The position numbers and the translations under genes are program-made. Under the pieces are notes generated by a model, which was not told the origin of the DNA, did not search any database, and was given only the letters and a program-made list of their open reading frames with translations. Below are positions 1 to 7,599 of a DNA stretch of 13,677 bases, one piece after another. Position 1 is the stretch's first letter; each line of letters begins with the position of its first letter. Origin of the DNA: Chrysochromulina tobinii (lineage: Eukaryota > Haptophyta > Prymnesiales > Chrysochromulinaceae); NCBI GenBank assembly GCA_001275005.1, contig JWZX01000350.1:1-13677 (forward strand), written 5' to 3'.

Positions 1-88
1 CCCTAACCCTAACCCTAACCCTAACCCTAACCCTAATCCTAACCCTAACCCTAACCCTAACCCTAACCCTAACCCTAACCCTAACCCT
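1..88. repeat. Telomere repeat array (CCCTAA)n, left chromosome end
   Basis: Fourteen six-base units fill positions 1-84, followed by a partial CCCT. One unit (37-42) is a variant, TCCTAA. The C-rich strand reads 5' to 3' into the window, as expected at the left end of a chromosome whose G-strand is TTAGGG. No subtelomeric repeat separates the array from unique sequence; coding sequence begins at once (about 89). Confidence 0.97.
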
Positions 89-494
89 CTATGTGGACAC
101 CGTGCTGCCGGCGATCAGCGCCGCCGACGCTGACCGCCGGCCCGTGGTCGACACAAGCCCCTCGAATGGTCTCCTCTCGCGCGAGCCGTACGTGAAGCGC
201 TGGGGGGCGACCTCGAGCCAGGCGGACGCGGCGGCGGGCGCATGGGGCGACATCCATTACTACAATTCTGCCGCCGACTGCGAGGACCCATCCACCTACC
301 CTTCCGCTCGTTTTGTATCGGAGCATGGGTTCCAAGCCTTCCCCGCCATGGCCGCCTATGAGGCGGTCTCCGCGCCTGCCGACTGGTCGCGTGAGTCGAG
401 CCTGGTGCGCTGGCGGATGCGCCACCCGGACGGCGACGCACAGGCCCTCGCGATGCTCCGACGCCACTTCCGCGTTCCGCCGGCCAACGCGTCG

Positions 495-569
495 CACGCG
501 GCCGCCGCGCACGCCGCCTCGCACGCCGCCTCGCACGCCGCCTCGCACACCGCCCCGCACGCCGCCGGT
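495..569 (+). repeat. 12-bp His-Ala-Ala-Ser coding repeat
   Basis: Tandem 12-base units of the type CACGCCGCCTCG encode repeated HAAS, with a final HTAP variant, inside the expanded linker of the beta-mannosidase fragment. The unit length is a multiple of three, so the frame stays open. Confidence 0.8.
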
Positions 570-578
570 TCCACCGTG

Positions 579-750
579 CGGCGGCTCGTTAGCGAGATGG
601 AGCGAGCTCAAGGTGTGAATTTACAGCGACGGCTCTTTGGCGAGATGGAGCGAGCTCAAGGTGTGAATTCACAGCGACGGCTCTTTGGCGAGATGGAGCG
701 AGCTCAAGGTGTGAATTCACAGCGACGGCTCTTTGGCGAGATGGAGCGAG
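579..750 (+). repeat. 48-bp coding tandem repeat in beta-mannosidase
   Basis: Three near-identical 48-base units start at 594, 642 and 690. A 13-base partial fourth copy lies at 738-750, and a degenerate partial copy precedes the first (579-593). Each unit encodes EMERAQGVNSQRRLFG; the first has Leu for Ser. The only differences seen among full units are one or two bases, so the expansion looks recent. Confidence 0.95.
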
Positions 751-2038
751 GCTTCCCGCCGCCACCGCTGCCGCCGCCGATGATGACGATGCCCAATCCG
801 CCGTCAGAGCTCTCCCCACAGCCGCCGCCGCCCGCCACGCTGCCTCCACCGCCGCCCACGCGCGGCTGGTCATCATGGGGGCAACGCCGGCTGTTTGACG
901 AGTATCTCTTCCTGACGCAAGCGCAGCAGGCGCGTTGTTACGAGGTTGCCTTTGGGCGCTGGCGCCGCGACCGCGGGCGCGCCGCCTTTACGATGGGCAT
1001 TCTCTATTGGCAGCTGAATGCGATCTGGCCAGGGCCTGATTGGGCCACGATCGAGTACGACGGCCGACTGCGCTTAAGCCATTACTCGGTGGCGCGCGCC
1101 TTCGCCCCTCTCGCGCTCTCTGTGGAGCTCGATGTGGCAGACGACGGCAGCGCGCTCGATGGCCGGCTGCGCGTGCATGCCGCAAGCGATCTACCCGGCG
1201 CCGTCGCGGGCACTCTGCGCGTGGACGTACACCTGTGGGCGACGGCGCCCGCATGGCCGGCACACTCGCTCGAGCTGCCCGTTAGCATCGCAGCCGAGGC
1301 GTCGGCGATCGTTCACGAGGTGAGCTTGGTTGCACTCGGGCTCGGCCCAGGCGCAAAGATCGCCCGCGACGACGCCTTCGTGCGCCTCAGCTTCGAGCCG
1401 AACGACGCAAGCGCCGCCCCGGGCGCCGTGCCAAGCACTGGTCGCGTCTTCGTAGACGTGTGGCTGACCCCCTTCAAGAGCGCGCGGATGACGCGGGCAC
1501 AACCCGCGATCGTGAGCCTCGCACAGACGTCGCTGACGCGCGCTGTCTTGCGCATCCTCTCAAATGCCACTGCCGCCCTCGTCGCCGTCGAGAGCGATGC
1601 CGTGGTGGGCGCCTTTAGCGACGGCGCTTTCACATTGCTCGCTGGCGAAGTGCGCGAGCTCACCTTTGAGGCGCGTGCGCCCTTTGCGCTCGAGCAGATG
1701 CGCCAAGGGCTGTCCGTGCGCTCGGTGTGGGATACGTACGAGGGCGAGGAGGCAACATGAGCCGTGAAACGGCTGACAGGGTGAGTGGTTTTTTTCCTAG
1801 TACCGAACGCGAGTAACATTAAGAGTACATAGAGCGACACCATCATCACGCATCAGATCGGATCACATTGTCACATCACCTCCGTGCTCAGACTCGAGTC
1901 AACCGAGTAAACGATACTTCGCGATGCACGGCAGATACATGTACTCCGTAACGCGTTTCAAGAGATCCTTTGATCTACACGAGTCGCACGTTTGTGATGC
2001 GGGGAGATTGATTGTGAGTGTGAAACTTACGCGGACTG

Positions 2039-2748
2039 ATGTTGTTGTTGAAAGGCCTCCTCGTGGCCAGCCTGCTCCCGCAGCTGATCATCGCGAGCAA
2101 CCTCGTGCGAGTGGACGCGCTGCTCGTCACGCGTGGCCTCTGCTCCTCTCGTGCGGTGCGCTTGCCTGCGCTCCCGAACTGCGATCGGCCTCCACCTTAT
2201 CGCTGACTTACCGCCACGAACCCTCGCAGGCAGCAAAGGCAGCAATCCAAGCGGGCAAGGTCACCTCGAGATCGGGTGCGGTGATTCGCAAGGCATCCAT
2301 CGAAATCGCCGAGGATGCTGCGCTCAACATCCTTGGCGACAGCGCAGCCGCTGATGGTAGCGAACAACCTATGGCGGCAGCGGCACTGATAGATGCTGGC
2401 AGTGTGACCCTGCCAGCAGTTGAAGGGCCGACAGCTCAGTCCGCGAAACCAAAGAGCGCGCGCGTACTGACCGCTGCCGGCGAGGCCGCGCTCAAGCTGA
2501 CCCTCGAAGCGGCTGAGTCCGTCACGCGACGAAGCACTGCGGCATCGCGAGCGGCCAAGCATCAGAATGCTCGGAGAGACGGCATAGGAAGTGAGGCGCA
2601 GGTGCACCAGCGAGGCGCCAACAGCCTGATGGGACAATACATGTCGACAGCCGATGGCACCGGGAAAGCCAAGCACTTTTCGAAGAAGAATAAGGCAGGG
2701 ACCGCCGCGGCCGCCGCAGCCGCGCGCGGACTGGGACTCACATCCTGA
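2039..2748 (+). CDS. Putative secreted Ala-rich protein, two exons, unknown function
   Basis: I do not recognise the family. The model joins exon 2039-2155 to exon 2230-2748 (phase 0), giving about 211 residues. I chose the ATG at 2039 because it starts a strongly hydrophobic N-terminus (MLLLKGLLVASLLPQLIIA), a good signal peptide or anchor. In that frame a stop appears at about 2204, so splicing is needed. The GTGCGC donor at 2156 and the CTCGCAG acceptor ending at 2229 restore an open frame. The second exon encodes an Ala/Lys/Ser-rich, low-aromatic polypeptide ending in a basic stretch (FSKKNK) and polyalanine. Two segments (AAIQAGKVT and AALIDAGSVT) look like a faint internal repeat. The alternative is an unspliced frame from ATG 1924 to the same stop, without a signal peptide, which I consider less likely. 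Confidence 0.55.
2156..2229 (+). other. Predicted intron, 74 nt, phase 0
   Basis: Donor GTGCGC, acceptor CTCGCAG. It links the signal-peptide frame to the long downstream frame. The donor matches the one inferred at 5834 in another gene. Confidence 0.5.
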
Positions 2749-3236
2749 CGACGAACGTGAGAGTCTCTTGAGGTCCTGAGTGATAACTGAGCTCTGACAG
2801 AGAGTGAGACTGAGTATACATCTATACAGCTGCACAGTACTGAGAAAGCCCCGCACTTACATGTCATAGGTTTAAAACTGAGAGAGGACGACCGCACGCC
2901 GCGGCGCGCCCCAAGGCCGCCGCCCACCGCGCGCGCGACGAACGACAGAATGTCTAACGTAACAAATCTGCATTATGCGCATACGCGAGATGGAGATGTC
3001 AATGGAGATGCGACAGGACCCCGCGCCCCGAGCAGATACGCCACGCCGTCATGGCGTCATGACGTACGCCGTAAAACTAGACACATGAAGCTCGCAAACT
3101 AAGTGACAAATTCACGACAGACCGCACACACACCAGCGCCCACGCCCGGTGTCCCACCTTGGTCCCCCGAGGCTCACCCGGCCGACGAAGCGCCACGCGC
3201 CGTCATTTCACTTCATTTTCTGACACCGCGTGGGTC
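2749..3236. other. Convergent intergenic region, no gene seen
   Basis: This 488-base stretch lies between the 3' ends of two convergent genes, so it should hold both 3' UTRs. I found no convincing coding frame. It carries an 18-base imperfect palindrome at 3047-3064 (CGTCATG core, two mismatched positions) and a repeated ATGGAGATG motif around 2988-3010. Confidence 0.6.
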
Positions 3237-3938
3237 TCACGAGGCGAGATAGAGCCGCTGCGCAAAGCCAACGCCTATACCCTCCTTGGCTGCCGCCGAG
3301 ATGGGCGCCTTGCCGAGGTAGATGTCGAAGAAAGCATTGCACGTGCCCTTTTCCTTGAGCGTCGCCTGTGCGTCAGGCGTGCCGCCGCCGATCGAGAGCG
3401 CCTCGCCCTTGCACATAAAATACAGCTTGGCGCCTTTGGCCACCTCCTCCCCGCAGATCTTGAGCAGAGCCACGCGGAACTTATCGACGGTCGCCGCCGG
3501 AACACGCTTGGCAAGCGACTCGGCGAGCGCCTCAGCCACCGCCTGCGCCGACACGGCGCGGTGGAATTGCAGGAACAGCGTCTTGGCAAACAAGCCGGTT
3601 GCAAGGGCGTCGTACAAGGCAGGTTGCTTTGCACTCCCGGCAAACTTTTTGAGCGATCCAGCGGCGCCGCGGCTATCGACGTAGAGGGCGACCGCATAGA
3701 CCTTGGCGACGTTGTACTTGGTGCGCGTGCCACCACCCGTAAGCTGCTGGAGCACGCCGCCCATCTTGAGGTCTGGCGGGAAGAAGATACCATCGATTGA
3801 GATGCCGTCGCCGCCCTCGGAGCTGCTCGTTCCCATCGAGTAGCGCAATGCGACTGCAGTCAGACCAACGATGAGAATATTTCTCCATGGTGCAAAGGTC
3901 CACTCAACCTTCTCACCAAACGTTCCTTTGGTCGCCAT
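3237..3938 (-). CDS. Chalcone-isomerase-like protein with N-terminal membrane anchor
   Basis: A 233-residue protein of the chalcone isomerase fold superfamily, which includes true CHI, CHI-like and fatty-acid-binding members. The start at 3938 (MATKGTFG) is preferred; an in-frame upstream start adds 24 residues without domain features. Residues about 20-33 (NILIVGLTAVALRY) form a single hydrophobic segment, suggesting membrane anchoring. The fold starts near residue 45. Recognisable parts are FPPDLKMGG followed by the TKYNVAKVYAVALYVD strand pair, the LFLQFHRAVSAQAVAEAL segment, and the C-terminal CNAFFDIYLGKAPIS region, where family members have the 'f..fylG..pis' strand and turn. Algal members outside land plants usually lack flavonoid chemistry, so a lipid- or fatty-acid-binding role is more likely than chalcone cyclisation. 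It shares a 265-base upstream region with the divergent EF-hand gene. Confidence 0.8.
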   Translation of the reverse strand: MATKGTFGEKVEWTFAPWRNILIVGLTAVALRYSMGTSSSEGGDGISIDGIFFPPDLKMGGVLQQLTGGGTRTKYNVAKVYAVALYVDSRGAAGSLKKFAGSAKQPALYDALATGLFAKTLFLQFHRAVSAQAVAEALAESLAKRVPAATVDKFRVALLKICGEEVAKGAKLYFMCKGEALSIGGGTPDAQATLKEKGTCNAFFDIYLGKAPISAAAKEGIGVGFAQRLYLAS

Positions 3939-4203
3939 GTTGCACCGCCGATCCGCGGGTTCCGCCGATCTCGCCCGCATCCCCGATGCCGCAAGAAACG
4001 TCATTTGCACACAAAGTCATACACGACGTGTGCACGTGAAAGAGTATATGTACATGCTTGCCGCACGAGCCAGTCGCAGCGCTCGCTTTGTGCCGAGATG
4101 ACATGCGAGAACACGCAAAATCCCTCTTGACACTCTAGTCCGTCGGAGCGCCCCGTGTGCACGCCCGTCGCTCGTGCGCGGCGAGGGATCTTCAAAGTCT
4201 ACC
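3939..4203. promoter_or_regulatory. Shared divergent promoter region
   Basis: Only 265 bases separate the start codons of the chalcone-isomerase-like gene (-) and the EF-hand gene (+), so both promoters must lie here or overlap. A perfect CACGTG box (G-box/E-box) is at 4033-4038 and a TATATG stretch at about 4045-4050, some 155 bases upstream of the EF-hand ATG. Their function is not shown. Confidence 0.45.
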
Positions 4204-4752
4204 ATGAACGTGGACGACATGGCGGTCATGATGGACCTGCTCGACGCGGACGGCGATGGCAAAGTGAGCAAGGCGGAATTCGGAGCGTACTACAAGCGAC
4301 TGCACCATTGCGATGATGCCACCGTCGACGCGGTGTGGCGTGCGATAGACCGCGATGGCGATGGCAATCTCACGCTCAAGGAACTTTGCGACTATTTTGG
4401 CATCAGCGCGAACGAGTGCAGCAGCACGATGAAGGCGCAACGTGAGATGGACGACGACCGTGTCCTCGAGGCGCTGCAGCTGCAATCGTTGATCAACGAG
4501 GAGAGGGCGAAGCAGCGGCATAAGGAGACTGCGCACGCAGCTCGGTTCCGTGCCCTGGCAGATCTCGCGGAGGAGATGGCGGTCGAGGACGAGGGCGCGA
4601 TGGCGTCGCCCGCGGTGTCGTCCAAGCCGTCCGCCACGGCCTCGCCACCAATGACGATGGAGGAACTCACGCGGCAGGCGAGGCGCAGAGGCGCCGAGGA
4701 GCCTACCTGGCGTTGGAAGAGCCCACCTGGCGGCGGCGCCTTATCGTTTTGA
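4204..4752 (+). CDS. Two-EF-hand calcium-binding protein
   Basis: A 182-residue single-exon protein with one EF-hand pair at the N-terminus. The loops are DADGDGKVSKAE (4246-4281) and DRDGDGNLTLKE (4351-4386). Both have Asp at positions 1, 3 and 5 and Glu at 12, so both should bind calcium. The ATG at 4204 has a good context (ACCATGAA) and begins MNVDDMAVMMDLL just before EF-hand 1. After the pair comes a long charged helix (about residues 85-135, rich in Glu, Arg and Lys, likely coiled coil), then a Ser/Pro/Thr-rich linker and a short basic C-terminal tail. It resembles calmodulin-like sensors only in the EF-hand pair; the C-terminal half is not recognised. It is divergent from the chalcone-isomerase-like gene. 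Confidence 0.9.
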   Translation: MNVDDMAVMMDLLDADGDGKVSKAEFGAYYKRLHHCDDATVDAVWRAIDRDGDGNLTLKELCDYFGISANECSSTMKAQREMDDDRVLEALQLQSLINEERAKQRHKETAHAARFRALADLAEEMAVEDEGAMASPAVSSKPSATASPPMTMEELTRQARRRGAEEPTWRWKSPPGGGALSF

Positions 4753-5272
4753 GATCTATTTGAGATCAGCATGGGATGGCAGACGGGGTAGGGGGTTACC
4801 AATGTTAACATGATTTCACCGATAGCGCGATATCAAGCGATATCCACAAGAATACATGGTTTTAGCCTTTCACGGGCGGGTGGTTCCCCAGAACACGGGG
4901 GCTTCGCCCCGGGTTTTACACTAAGTGGTCACATCCGCCGCGCTGCAATTGCCGCGCTGTGATTTCATTATGATTTCAACGACTCGAACCGTACCGGTAT
5001 CTAAGTAACTGCACAGACACGACCTTCAAGTTCAAGAGCACATTCGATATGCTTCCTTTAGGACTTAGGTTGTCTGTTGTTTATGTAGTAACTTGAACTT
5101 GAACACGACCTTCTCCTAAATTGTATTTCGTTTCACACATCTTTCGAACGGTTTCACAAGGTGTGTGTATCCTGAGCGGGCAGTAACAGTGCCGTAGCAC
5201 CGGTTGTCGCGTCTGACGTGTTAACGTTCACAGAGCCGTAGAGCACCGTGGCACCGCAGGAGTCGTCTACCA
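4753..5272. other. Intergenic region with MITE-like insertion
   Basis: These 520 bases are clearly less GC-rich than the flanking genes and show no convincing coding frame. They contain a small hairpin (GGGGC TTC GCCCC, about 4898-4920), a doubled GCGATATC near 4825-4845, and a short element with terminal inverted repeats and target duplication at 5018-5110. The promoter of the downstream HIBCH-like gene must lie here. Confidence 0.6.
5018..5110. mobile_element. 79-bp MITE-like element with 12-bp TIRs and 7-bp TSD
   Basis: A 12-base arm TTCAAGTTCAAG at 5025-5036 is perfectly inverted as CTTGAACTTGAA at 5092-5103, with a 55-base non-coding interior. Each arm is itself a doubled 6-mer. Immediately outside the arms are perfect direct copies of CACGACC (5018-5024 and 5104-5110), placed as a target site duplication would be. 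Element body 5025-5103. There is no coding capacity, so it would be non-autonomous. No second copy was noticed in this window, so mobility is inference from structure. Confidence 0.55.
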
Positions 5273-6609
5273 ATGCTGGCCCGGACGCGGCTCCCCAGGG
5301 TCGCTCGCGAGGTTGGTTCAGCCACGCGCATCACGCTCGGGCCGTCCTCGCTGCGCTCTTCCGACGTGCTCGCCGTGCAGGCTGAGCTCGCGCGGGCCGA
5401 GCGCGGCACCGTGAACACTGGAGTGTTGCACGCCGGCCGCAGCTCGGGCAGCAACGTGCGCGATTTGGCGCAGGCGACCGCGGTGGAGCGCGCCAAGCAC
5501 TTTCAGATCGTGGCCAACCTGATGCGTACGCTCGGCCTCTCCAAACTGCCCACCATCGCCGTTCTCGACGGCCAAGCAACCGGCATCGCGCTGGGTATCG
5601 GTGCGCACGCATCGGCATGCGTGGTCACGGAGCGCACGCGGCTGTCTCTGCCGGGCCCAGCGTTCGGCTTCGTGCCCGAGTCCTTCGCGAGCTACCAGCT
5701 CGCGCGGCTCCCCGGCGGGCTCGGCGCGTACCTGTCGCTCACAGGCGCATCGCTCTCGGGGCCCGAGCTCGTCGAGCTCGGCCTCGCCACCCATGCGACC
5801 GAATCGCAGGCGGTGCATCGCATCGAGGCAGAGGTGCGCGGCCCGACCGCCCGATGCGCTCCCGCTCGCTCCATTGGATCCCTCGCGTGATTGAGTGCCT
5901 GCGTGCCTGCTCGCAACCCATCTGAGCCTCCCTCTTGTTTGGCCCTCGTCCTCGGGTGCAGCTCTCTCATCAGCGCGTCCGTCAGCTCGGCCGCTCCCTA
6001 CGCAACGTCGAAGTCGCGATCATCGAACCACGCCGTCAGCCATACACGGAGCACCATGCCCTCCACTACGCGGCGCCGATCGCCGAATGCTTCGGCGACG
6101 CTCCGGACATAGCCACGATCCTAACGCGACTCGAGGCCGGACAGACGGAGTGGCATCGGCAGGCGGAGCAGGTGATGAGGGCTGCCTCGCCCCTTGCCCT
6201 CACTCTGACCCTCGAGGGGCTCCTGGCCGCCGGACGCGCCGAGTGCTGGACGCACGCCTTGTCCTTGGAGGCCCAGATCTGCGCCGCCGCCGCCGCCGCG
6301 CCCGACTGCGCGCACGGAGCACGACGCCTCGAGGCCGCTAAGCGCGAAGCCCTCGCAGAGGCTGCGCGCCTCGAGCGCCACGCCGCCGCCGACCCCGACG
6401 AGCACGGCGACGAGGAGGACTCTTCCGACGACTCCTCCTCCGACTCCTCCCCCGACGAGGGCTCGTCCTCCTCGGACACGTCATCCGACGACGAGAGCGT
6501 TGCGGCGGGCGCGCCAAAGCCGCCGCCGCCCCTCCGCTGGGAGCACAGCAGTCTCGCGGACGTCAGCGCGGAGCTCGTGCGTGGGTACCTGGTGGGCTTC
6601 AAATCTTGA
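5273..6609 (+). CDS. HIBCH-family (enoyl-CoA hydratase/isomerase fold) protein, catalytic residues substituted; possible mS47
   Basis: Exons 5273-5833 and 5974-6609 give about 398 residues, near the usual HIBCH length. HIBCH hydrolyses 3-hydroxyisobutyryl-CoA in mitochondrial valine breakdown. Family landmarks: LPTIAVLDG (residues ~92-100), GAHASACVVTERTRLSLP, FGFVPESFASYQLARLPGGLGAYLSLTGA, and GLATH. Exon 2 gives the C-terminal helices (APIAECFG, RLEAGQTEWHRQA, SPLALTLTLEGLLAAGR). Key positions are altered: the AGGD oxyanion loop reads AGRS, the MGGG loop reads TGIA, the catalytic Glu of the PET motif is Gly128, and the Asp of FPDVGGSY is Glu136. An Arg-rich N-terminus without acidic residues in the first ~12 positions suggests mitochondrial import. 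An acidic Ser/Asp/Glu tract (about 329-365) sits near the C-terminus. A non-enzymatic role is likely; mitoribosomal mS47, an HIBCH homologue, is one candidate. Confidence 0.78.
5834..5973 (+). other. Predicted intron, about 140 nt, phase 0
   Basis: Donor GTGCGC follows ...RIEAE. The acceptor is probably CATCAG at 5973. In-frame alternatives end at 5961 (GTGCAG) and 5985 (CGTCAG) and change the protein by four residues each way. Splicing is required because frame 1 stops at about 5890 while HIBCH similarity resumes in another frame by about 5986. Confidence 0.65.
6397..6505 (+). repeat. Acidic Ser/Asp/Glu low-complexity coding tract
   Basis: A run of GAC, GAG, TCC and TCG codons encodes an acidic, serine-dense segment within the HIBCH-like protein, built from short SSDD and SSDS motifs. 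Such tracts are frequent casein-kinase-2-type phosphosites, but nothing here proves this. Confidence 0.8.
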
Positions 6610-6744
6610 GGCGGACGTGCACACATTTTCTTCGTGTGTGAAATCCGGTGTGAGGTATCGGATAACTTTGGTTTAGGGTAACAAAGGAGAGAAAAATCTC
6701 GTCTCCATCTCGATTTTCTGCTCTTTGGCACAGGAGGTTTGAGG

Positions 6745-7599
6745 ATGACGACATCGGCGCCGATGACAGCGTTGACGCTGCTACTGCTGCCATTGACCTC
6801 GGCAGCGTCAGGGCCGCAGCGATCATGGCTCGAACGGCTCGCACCGACGCAATCGCTTTCACAGCAGGCCGACTACGCGCGCGCCTCCGCGCTGCTCCGC
6901 CAGGGCCGCTCTCGCGCCGACTGCGAGCGAGCTGCTTCGCTGCTCGAGGGATTGCTGGCGAAGGGTGAGGACGGCGACGGCCGGCTGTCGCTCGCTTGCG
7001 CTAAGGCGCTCAATGCCATCATGCGCATCCGCACCAACTCCAACACTCTCCACATCACGCGGCTGCTCGATACGCCGGAGAACAAGGCCGTGTGGCGCAG
7101 CCTCGGCCCGCGCGCGCTCGAGCTCGCCACGCGCGCAAAGAAGGCGCGGCCTCAGGACCCGGAGGCGCTCGTGGCGTACGCAGACGCGTACTTCTTCGCC
7201 AACAGCGTCAAGGGCGTCCTCGCCGCTGCGGTCACGGGCAGTGGTCTCGAGTTCAAGGGCAATTCGAAGGAGCTCATCCGTCGCTGCCCGCGTGCTGACG
7301 GCGGCGTGGGCCACTGCTACCTGGGCGCCTTCTTCTTGATGGCGCCGTGGCCGCTGTGCAACCCTAAGCGCGCCGAGGAGCACCTCTCCACCGCTCACCG
7401 CATCGTGCCGTCTCGCCGCAATTCGTACTACATGGGTGTGCTTCACTACCGACTCGGCCGCCCTGCTGAAGCGGAGCGCTACTTTCGGCAGGCGCTCAGC
7501 GCCAAGTGCGCGAGTGCGAGCGAGGCGGACTTTGGCGGCTTCATGCTGCGCGAGGCCAAGGCCGCCCTCGACGCGTGTGCGCGCCCCAAGGCGCACTGA
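6745..7599 (+). CDS. Signal-peptide TPR-like protein
   Basis: A 284-residue single-exon protein. The ATG at 6745 begins MTTSAPMTALTLLLLPLTSA, a clear hydrophobic signal peptide with likely cleavage after SAA (about residue 22), so the product enters the secretory path or, in a secondary-plastid alga, possibly the plastid; no Phe at +1 is seen. The mature part is helical. Residues ~30-75 form one helical repeat (ASALLRQGRSRADCERAASLLEGLLA). Near the C-terminus NSYYMGVLHYRLGRPAEAERYFRQAL is a good tetratricopeptide motif, preceded by a second repeat around NPKRAEEHLSTAHRIVP. The middle part (AYADAYFFAN through GHCYLGAFFLMAPWP) resembles TatT/RMD-like TPR proteins in pattern. Cysteines are present in the mature chain. 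A scaffold or assembly role is plausible but not assigned. Confidence 0.75.
   Translation: MTTSAPMTALTLLLLPLTSAASGPQRSWLERLAPTQSLSQQADYARASALLRQGRSRADCERAASLLEGLLAKGEDGDGRLSLACAKALNAIMRIRTNSNTLHITRLLDTPENKAVWRSLGPRALELATRAKKARPQDPEALVAYADAYFFANSVKGVLAAAVTGSGLEFKGNSKELIRRCPRADGGVGHCYLGAFFLMAPWPLCNPKRAEEHLSTAHRIVPSRRNSYYMGVLHYRLGRPAEAERYFRQALSAKCASASEADFGGFMLREAKAALDACARPKAH

Larger units (their letters stand above)
90..1760 (+). pseudogene. Beta-mannosidase (GH2), 5'-truncated by the telomere
   Basis: This is the C-terminal half or more of a lysosomal-type beta-mannosidase, which removes terminal beta-mannose from N-glycan fragments. Recognisable family segments, in order: SPSNG; the GDIHYY segment; RFVSEHGFQAFP, whose Glu (codon 321-323) matches the GH2 nucleophile; the FLTQAQQARC helix; MGILYWQLNAIWP; and the C-terminal beta-sandwich ending near SVWDTYEGEE. 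Similarity starts at the very first codons after the telomere (YVDTV), so the upstream part of the catalytic domain, including the acid/base Glu, and the N-terminal domains are absent. The frame is otherwise open for about 555 codons. A linker of about 145 residues (HAAS repeats, three 16-residue repeats, polyproline) replaces a normally short loop. With no 5' end or promoter it is most likely a relic. Family assignment is from recognised motifs; non-function is inference. Confidence 0.9.

Noticed and set aside
1-88. Interstitial telomere-like satellite rather than a true end
   Set aside because: The array begins at base 1, has the strand orientation of a chromosome end, and nothing lies outside it; an internal array cannot be fully excluded without the neighbouring sequence.
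1760-1774. Small hairpin AGCCGT-GAA-ACGGCT at the mannosidase stop, with a T-run shortly after
   Set aside because: Looks like a bacterial terminator but the context is eukaryotic; a 6-bp stem with 3-base loop is common by chance and does not fit the histone-type 3' stem-loop.
3159-3800. Plus-strand frame of 213 codons opposite the chalcone-isomerase-like gene
   Set aside because: It is the antisense shadow of a gene with clear family motifs on the minus strand.
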